From Akkermansiaceae bacterium (lineage in GTDB: Bacteria > Verrucomicrobiota > Verrucomicrobiia > Verrucomicrobiales > Akkermansiaceae): 38,810 bases of DNA. Made by a program: the position numbers and the translations under genes. The notes beneath the pieces are model-generated. The model searched no databases. It saw nothing but the letters and a program-made list of their open reading frames with translations, and had not been told where the DNA came from. Below, piece after piece: positions 33,845 to 38,810 of the stretch. Every line of letters starts with the position of its first letter. The stretch's first letter is position 1. Where the stretch lies: positions 1 through 38,810 of the forward strand of contig JAJQCV010000055.1 in NCBI GenBank assembly GCA_021202525.1. Reading direction: 5' to 3'.

Positions 33845-34576
33845 ATGAAAACTTCTCCATGCCTGTATCTTCTGACATGTCTGGCCATGGCGTTCCTGGA
33901 ATGCGCCTTTCACCGGGCCTACGCAGAAGAACGGCCTGTGAAATACATCTTTGAGCTTTCCGACGAACCCGTGAAAGTCCGGCCGGGGAAAATAGACACG
34001 AAAAGCGTTTTCTTCCCAAAATACGCGCGCGGCACCTCCCCGGAGGCACTGAAGCGGCAGGCGGCCATTTTCCAGACGCCGGAGGAACAGGAAACGCCGG
34101 AAAACAAAGTTGCCATCAACATCCATATGAACAGCGACAGGGATGATGCGGACGGCGGCAACCTGACGGGGTACGAATTCAACCATTCAAACACCCAGGA
34201 AGGCATGATCATCACAACGGAAACGCCGGACGAGGAAGTCTGGCTGAATGACGGGGACCCGGACAGCCCCTTTTTCCACACGCCCCGTTCCGCGACCAAT
34301 ACGGAAATCCGGGAAATATCGGCTCCGGCGGACGTCTGGCCGGCCTGGAATGAAGAAGAAGTGAATTTAAGCATGAATCTTCCGGAATCGGCGCCCCGCC
34401 CTTTCGTGATCAGTCCGTCTCCGCAGGGTTCCTTCCGGACCATCATCAAATCCTTCAACGGAGAGGTTTTTGAAACGGAACCCAAACCGCTCCATCCCGT
34501 ATGGGACGACCTTCCCCCCGGGTACGTTCCCATTCCCGCACTGCCCGCCTACCAGCCCACTGCCTTTAAAAACTGA
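33845..34576 (+). CDS. Exported acidic protein of unknown function
   Basis: The 243-residue protein has a signal peptide (residues 1 to about 27, cleavage after AYA). The mature part is acidic, rich in Pro, Asp, Glu and Asn, with little predicted regular structure, and a Pro-rich C-terminus (LPPGYVPIPALPAYQP). No enzymatic or binding motif is recognised. It converges on the porin gene with 22 bases between the stops. It may be a periplasmic or surface-associated protein, but nothing more can be said. Confidence 0.7.
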   Translation: MKTSPCLYLLTCLAMAFLECAFHRAYAEERPVKYIFELSDEPVKVRPGKIDTKSVFFPKYARGTSPEALKRQAAIFQTPEEQETPENKVAINIHMNSDRDDADGGNLTGYEFNHSNTQEGMIITTETPDEEVWLNDGDPDSPFFHTPRSATNTEIREISAPADVWPAWNEEEVNLSMNLPESAPRPFVISPSPQGSFRTIIKSFNGEVFETEPKPLHPVWDDLPPGYVPIPALPAYQPTAFKN

Positions 34577-34598
34577 AAAGGGCGTTTCTCCCAGGTTT

Positions 34599-35852
34599 TC
34601 AGAACTTGAACCGCACGGCTCCGTAAAGGGACCAGCCGTTAAAGGCCCTGGCCGTGGCGGAATCCGTATGGCTGGTGACGTATTCCAGCCCCAGCATCAG
34701 TTTTACCGTATCAATGGACTCCGGACACAGATAGCAATTCAGGCCCAGGTAAAAGGAATGCATGCTGTCCACCCATGCGGGATAGCGCGTCACGGAAGGG
34801 ACATAACGGCTGTTCAGGCGCACGGAGCCGTCTCCAAAGGAACATTGATACTGGAAAACACCTTCCAGATGCGGGGAAATCCGGTAAACCGGCTGTAAAA
34901 CGAGTCCGTACACATTCTTGGCGCCGGGCTGTCCCACAATTCCCACCCCGGCCAGCAAATTGGCCATTACGGCCAGATTGCCGCGCCTTGCGTCCCAGCT
35001 CAGGGAAAGCACATCCTGCGCACCTGGTCCCTGGTAATCGGAACCGGAGGCAATCTTTCTGCCGCGCCATTCCGTAAAATTATGGGCGTACTGGTATCCC
35101 AGGCTCTGGGAATCCCACATGGGGGAAGCCACGTTCCACTTCATGGCGACCAGAGCAAACACGTTATCGTCGGAATGGAACTGGATTTCATCCGTCAAAT
35201 CCGTTCCGTTCGCATTCAGGTACACGCCGTAGGAATGGTACAGGTTTTTAGGATTCTTCTGAAAATTGGCTTCAAATCCCCAGTTGGAAATGGGAATCAG
35301 CTCATTGCAGATGGCGGACCTCTCCACCGTCTTGATCCGGGAGGAAGGAAGGCAATACTCCGAAGTCAGGTGCGGGGTCAGCTTGCCGGCCCGCAACTTG
35401 ACGCCGGGCAGCGTCTTTTCCAGATAAAGTTCATACAGGGACCATTCCGTATGGCTTCCCGTCCACTCTCCGCGCACTTCCCGGTGGCGGCCTTCCAGGT
35501 CCCCTACGTTCGTCAGGTTCGACAGGCGCCAGGAACCGTCGCCCAGCAGGATGTCCGCCCCCAAATAGGCGCGCCGCCATTCGCTGTTATGGCCCCCGGA
35601 CCCCGGACAAAACCTGTTGGAACCGTTGGGGCTGACAGCCGCCGTCTGATACTGGCCGATCAGGGTCAGCTTCACCTTCCGGATCCAGGAGGAATCATCC
35701 CGGTACAGGACAGGTCCGCGGGCGAGGGCTCCGCACCAGGTGGGAGAAGGGGACTCCTGCCCCTGCATGGCCGGAATGCCGGCATTCGCCGCACTCAAAG
35801 CCGCGTACCAGCACGCGCCGAACAGGCAATTCCTCAGGCAAACAGGCATCAT
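34599..35852 (-). CDS. Outer-membrane porin, OprP/OprO-like beta-barrel
   Basis: The 417-residue protein has an N-terminal signal (about 24 residues, ending ANA) and alternating amphipathic strands throughout. The C-terminus is GAVRFKF, ending in phenylalanine as expected for recognition by the outer-membrane assembly machine. The EWRRAYLGADILLGDGSWRL and LRAGKLTPHLTSEY segments resemble the R-x-x-(L/F)-G and KxKP-type strands of phosphate-selective porin O/P proteins. Anion or polyphosphate specificity is inferred from that family only. No pho-type regulatory site is evident. It is transcribed alone. Confidence 0.78.
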   Translation of the reverse strand: MMPVCLRNCLFGACWYAALSAANAGIPAMQGQESPSPTWCGALARGPVLYRDDSSWIRKVKLTLIGQYQTAAVSPNGSNRFCPGSGGHNSEWRRAYLGADILLGDGSWRLSNLTNVGDLEGRHREVRGEWTGSHTEWSLYELYLEKTLPGVKLRAGKLTPHLTSEYCLPSSRIKTVERSAICNELIPISNWGFEANFQKNPKNLYHSYGVYLNANGTDLTDEIQFHSDDNVFALVAMKWNVASPMWDSQSLGYQYAHNFTEWRGRKIASGSDYQGPGAQDVLSLSWDARRGNLAVMANLLAGVGIVGQPGAKNVYGLVLQPVYRISPHLEGVFQYQCSFGDGSVRLNSRYVPSVTRYPAWVDSMHSFYLGLNCYLCPESIDTVKLMLGLEYVTSHTDSATARAFNGWSLYGAVRFKF

Positions 35853-35972
35853 GATCGGATCAACTCAGGGTTGCAGGACGCACACCATACGGGGATGCTT
35901 TTGAAAATCAAGTCCCGATCTTCCGTTTGCCATTGCCGTTACTCCATGAAATGTGCTATGAATGGGAAAACC

Positions 35973-36518
35973 ATGAACGCTCCAACCCGCCCCTCTCTCT
36001 GGCAAAACTTCATTCTGTGCCTGACGAAAAAATATGCCGACTTCTCCGGCAAGTCCTCCCGCCGCGAATTCTGGGGATTCAATCTGTTCCTGCTTCTTGG
36101 CGCCTTGTTTTTCTCCTTCGCGGGAACCGTATTGACCCTCGCGTCCCTGCCGTGGAAGGAACTTCTTTCCACGGACAACCAGGAAGTATTCCACGCCATA
36201 GCCCAGGAGCACTTCATGTACTTCATCATCACCATCCAGGTCGTATTCCTGTCTATCTACCTTCCCTTCTGGAGCGCCATCATCAGAAGGCTCCGCGACG
36301 CCGGATTCCATACGGCATGGGGGTACGGCTATATCGCGCTGGGAATCGCCTGCCTCATCAAATGGATGGTTTTTGACCGCTTCCGGTACAGTACGGACGG
36401 CAGCATGGACCCGACCACCCTGTTCCTGGCCGTCGTGGGAAACGTCTGGTTCCTGCTGATCGTTATTCTGGCCTGTTTCCCTTCCCGCCCGGAGCCGGAG
36501 AAACTGCCTGGACAATGA
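35973..36518 (+). CDS. DUF805-family inner-membrane protein
   Basis: The 181-residue protein begins with the typical family entry WxxFxxxxxKYADFSGKSSRREFW, followed by four hydrophobic segments (about 38-58, 86-108, 119-137 and 152-171). The second loop has the family motif IRRLRDAGF. The frame is open far upstream (to 35082), but this is a shadow of the porin gene; start codons at 35946, 35958 and 35973 are all possible, and 35973 best matches family N-termini. Function of DUF805 proteins is unknown. Its 3' end overlaps the opposing methyltransferase gene by 56 bases. Confidence 0.85.
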   Translation: MNAPTRPSLWQNFILCLTKKYADFSGKSSRREFWGFNLFLLLGALFFSFAGTVLTLASLPWKELLSTDNQEVFHAIAQEHFMYFIITIQVVFLSIYLPFWSAIIRRLRDAGFHTAWGYGYIALGIACLIKWMVFDRFRYSTDGSMDPTTLFLAVVGNVWFLLIVILACFPSRPEPEKLPGQ

Positions 36519-38454
36519 CCTCCCTTTCTTCGGCGGAAATACCGTAAATCCCTTCAATAAGCCCGTTCATCCGTTCATCCCCTTCCGGACAGTAATGCCC
36601 GGCAAGAGCATCGGAAAGCCTCTCCACTTCCGCCACCGCGGAGGCGGAAGGCACATGGACGGGCGCGCGCAGGACGGGCGCCGTATCCATCTGGAAAAAA
36701 TCCCCCTGCATCTTGCCGCGCAGGCGGAACCAGAAATGCATCAGCCGTGAATTGAACAGGGCGGCAAGATACTTCATGCTCAGGCGCTCCGTGCGTATCA
36801 CATTGAATGACATCATCACATAGGCCTCCCGTTCCGTATAGGTGAACGTGGGCCGGGCGCACTTGCGGGCCGCCAGTATCTTGGGACCCGGCAGAAAAAA
36901 TGCCTCCTTTCTGGGCCAGTGCACGTGGTAATACTTCATGCGCCCCATGCGGGTTTCCCGCCTGGCCTCCATCAGGGGGCGGAACTTTTCCAGATGCCGG
37001 ATAAGCGTCTGGGCCCGCTCGGAGCCATTCTCCGGCGTCAGGTACAGGAGAACCTTTTCCGGCTCTTTCAAGCCATACCGCTCCACTAGCACAGGTTCAT
37101 AAAGGGGTTTGAGAAAACACCGCTCCCGTTCCGGCAAACGGGTGAAAAACCCCCGCGGCACCACGAACACGCCTTCCCCGCGCCGGATGCCGGAATTCCG
37201 AACTGTTTCCGGGGGCAGACTCCCCAGGGCGCGGGAAGAAACCACGTCCGGGTTCGGCACGATCCCCTGCGCCATTTCGTGCAATGGGTCCAGCTCAAAA
37301 TTCCTGCGGGCCTCCATCTTCTCCAGAACCGCCTTTTCTGCGGCGGAACAGAAAAACAGGCCCTGCTGCACACACCCGGACCGGTCTTCCGGCAACTGGA
37401 AGCGCCGGTAAGGGGCGTTTTCCAGAAACTCTTCCACACGTTCCGGTTCTCCGGAAAAACGGCGGTATTCAGGGACAAGAGCTTCATCCCCGGTTTTTTT
37501 TCTTTCCGCCACAAGCGTCATGGTATGAACCCGGGCGGACTCAAACACCCGGCAGGCTCCGAAGTCGGACAAGCGCAGTGCCCCGCATTCTTCCAGCAAT
37601 TTCCGGCGCAGGGGCACCGCTCCGGCATTGGCCATCCATTTGTTGGGCACCACCAGGTGCATCACCCCGCCGGGTTTCAGGACATCCATGCCCAGGCAGG
37701 CGAACACATACCAGTAATCCATGCGGGAGGAACAATAAGCGGACATGCGGGAAGCCTTCAGCCTGTCAAAAAGCTCCTTGTTCCCCTTTTCCCCAATAAA
37801 AGGAGGATTGCCTATAACCAGGTCGAACCCTCCCTCCTTCATCACACGGGCCAGCACATCCTGCCGCACTCCGGCCCCGAACAGGTCCAAACTGTCCCCG
37901 CAGATCAAATGATCGCGGAAAGGGGCGTCATCCCCCGCGGCAAGCAAGGCGCAGCGGAAACGGAAGCGCGCCACGTCCAACGCCTCTGCGCAGACATCCG
38001 CCCCGTAAACATGATCCTCTACGGCCGCGCGCACCAGGGCGGCTTCCGAACACACCGGTTCCAAAATCTTTTTGCGGCGGACAAGCTCATGAAGAATCCC
38101 CATGGTGAACGCCCCGGAACCTGCGGACAAATCCAGCACCCGGATCCTCTTCAACAGGGCTCTTTCCGCCTCCCTGCCTTTTTCATGGCTGGCGGACAAA
38201 GCGGAATCCATCCAGCGGGAAACCGCCTCCCGCGCCATCCAGCGCACCAGGAACCTGGGCGTATAGACGGTTCCGGTTCCACGTGCATCCGTCATGCTGC
38301 GCTCCAGCAAATCACCCAGAACGGACGGGGTGACGGCGCGGTCTTCATCACCTTCCCGCAGGGAAAACGGAAACCCTTCCGGAAAGGAAAAATCATCCTG
38401 CCCCCCCTGCCCCAGAAAACGCCTCATCAGCGCCCGCTTGAACACAAGCCACAT
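36463..38454 (-). CDS. Type IIG-like N6-adenine DNA methyltransferase with target-recognition domain, no nuclease domain
   Basis: The protein has 663 residues from the methionine at 38454, or 689 from a GTG at 38532 before which the frame closes. An Eco57I-type adenine methyltransferase is clear: YTPRFLVRWM, motif I LDLSAGSGAFT (S-adenosylmethionine site, bases near 38133), and motif IV NPPF (N codon 37807-37809) that flips the adenine. The last 300 residues resemble the TaqI-like target-recognition domain of type IIG enzymes, including KILAARKCARPTFTYTEREAY and LAALFNSRLMHFWFR. Full type IIG enzymes carry an N-terminal PD-(D/E)XK nuclease, which is absent here. No separate nuclease gene is next to it. 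It could be a solitary methylase, or a partner of genes beyond the window. Confidence 0.88.
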   Translation of the reverse strand: MWLVFKRALMRRFLGQGGQDDFSFPEGFPFSLREGDEDRAVTPSVLGDLLERSMTDARGTGTVYTPRFLVRWMAREAVSRWMDSALSASHEKGREAERALLKRIRVLDLSAGSGAFTMGILHELVRRKKILEPVCSEAALVRAAVEDHVYGADVCAEALDVARFRFRCALLAAGDDAPFRDHLICGDSLDLFGAGVRQDVLARVMKEGGFDLVIGNPPFIGEKGNKELFDRLKASRMSAYCSSRMDYWYVFACLGMDVLKPGGVMHLVVPNKWMANAGAVPLRRKLLEECGALRLSDFGACRVFESARVHTMTLVAERKKTGDEALVPEYRRFSGEPERVEEFLENAPYRRFQLPEDRSGCVQQGLFFCSAAEKAVLEKMEARRNFELDPLHEMAQGIVPNPDVVSSRALGSLPPETVRNSGIRRGEGVFVVPRGFFTRLPERERCFLKPLYEPVLVERYGLKEPEKVLLYLTPENGSERAQTLIRHLEKFRPLMEARRETRMGRMKYYHVHWPRKEAFFLPGPKILAARKCARPTFTYTEREAYVMMSFNVIRTERLSMKYLAALFNSRLMHFWFRLRGKMQGDFFQMDTAPVLRAPVHVPSASAVAEVERLSDALAGHYCPEGDERMNGLIEGIYGISAEEREVIVQAVSPAPGGKGNRPE

Positions 38455-38532
38455 TCCGGCCTTCCGTCCCGCGCCGCATCCCGGAACCGGACACCCGGCC
38501 ATAAAGCAATCCTGAACACGGCCTTCCTTCAC

Positions 38533-38710
38533 TCCCGTATTCGTACATTACTCCGGCTCTCCAGGCAATCAAAAGAGGAAGGCTGCCTAACTTGGCAACA
38601 TCCCGCAGGCATCTTATTCATGCCACTCCCTGCCGGGTTTTCAACCGTTTCTCATATCCGGGAGTGGAAAAGATCAATCTTTCTCACAAAATAATATATC
38701 AAGCGCCTAT
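38533..38710. other. Gap between tRNA-Lys and the methyltransferase gene
   Basis: No gene is seen. It contains an 8-base inverted repeat CCACTCCC/GGGAGTGG (38623-38630 with 38660-38667) and an A+T-rich stretch near 38690-38715. It must hold the promoter of the methyltransferase gene; no convincing boxes were found. Confidence 0.4.
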
Positions 38711-38749
38711 AAATAAAAAGTCCGGCACTGCGCAGGCAGACCGGACTTT
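38711..38749 (-). terminator. Rho-independent terminator of tRNA-Lys
   Basis: On the minus strand a 9-base-pair stem AAAGTCCGG/CCGGACTTT (38749-38741 with 38725-38717) contains an inner CTGC/GCAG stem and is followed by TTTTTATTT (to 38711). It lies 9 bases after the tRNA 3' end. Confidence 0.92.
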
Positions 38750-38757
38750 AAGGAAGA

Positions 38758-38810
38758 TGGTACCCCGTCACGGGCTCGAACCGTGGACAAACTGATTAAG
38801 AGTCAGCTGC
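38758..38810 (-). tRNA. tRNA-Lys (CUU), 3' part
   Basis: Reading the minus strand from the window edge, the anticodon stem GCTGA/TCAGT encloses the loop CTCTTAA, giving anticodon CTT (lysine). The T-arm is CACGG-TTCGAGC-CCGTG, the 3' acceptor strand ACGGGGT with discriminator A follows, and the CCA end is encoded (38760-38758). The 5' acceptor strand and D-arm lie beyond the window. Confidence 0.93.

Noticed and set aside
38592..38795. A 67-codon plus-strand frame at the window end
   Set aside because: It overlaps the tRNA-Lys gene and its terminator on the other strand.

Overview
The window looks like chromosomal DNA of a gut Verrucomicrobiota bacterium close to Akkermansia. This is inferred from gene content and base composition, not from a marker gene. 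Most of the DNA is G+C-rich, with long spurious open frames opposite real genes. It combines a sodium-pumping biotin decarboxylase, secreted enzymes aimed at host-type glycans, a short lysine/alanine-rich histone H1-like protein and many exported proteins of unknown function. There are no insertion sequences, CRISPR arrays or phage structural genes.

Region 1 (1-4433) is an energy-metabolism operon on the plus strand. It holds the end of a biotin carrier subunit, the sodium-pump beta subunit (OadB family, with an unusually long hydrophilic loop), a biotin-protein ligase and a CoA-transferase, closed by a strong intrinsic terminator. Together they fit conversion of succinate to propionate: decarboxylation of methylmalonyl-CoA powers sodium export, the ligase charges the carrier, and the transferase recycles CoA. 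A six-helix membrane protein of unknown role follows.

Region 2 (5289-11261) has a secreted chondroitinase ABC-type lyase (PL8) facing rmlB-rmlA (dTDP-sugar synthesis) and pfkA, both on the minus strand. Region 3 (11372-15879) has a SMUG1-like uracil-DNA glycosylase, a structured 500-base gap, gatB, and poxB on the minus strand. Region 4 (16071-22523) has a secreted clan GH-D glycoside hydrolase, a small membrane protein and a PMCA-type calcium ATPase.

Region 5 (22591-24501) is the compositional outlier. It is an A+T-rich, translationally coupled pair of exported proteins that I do not recognise, and it is the best candidate for laterally acquired novelty. Region 6 (24763-30531) encodes an RND efflux adaptor and pump, without an outer-membrane channel, facing a SLC13/DASS sodium:anion symporter. 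Region 7 (30658-38810) contains the histone H1-like protein, thiD, several orphan proteins (one with Sel1 repeats, one exported and acidic), an OprP/OprO-like porin, a DUF805 membrane protein, a methylase-only relative of type IIG restriction-modification enzymes, and the 3' part of a tRNA-Lys gene.

No complete new system such as a defence island or secretion machine is visible. The most interesting points are the A+T-rich pair, the OadB insertion, the orphan methyltransferase beside the tRNA, and the structured gap before gatB.
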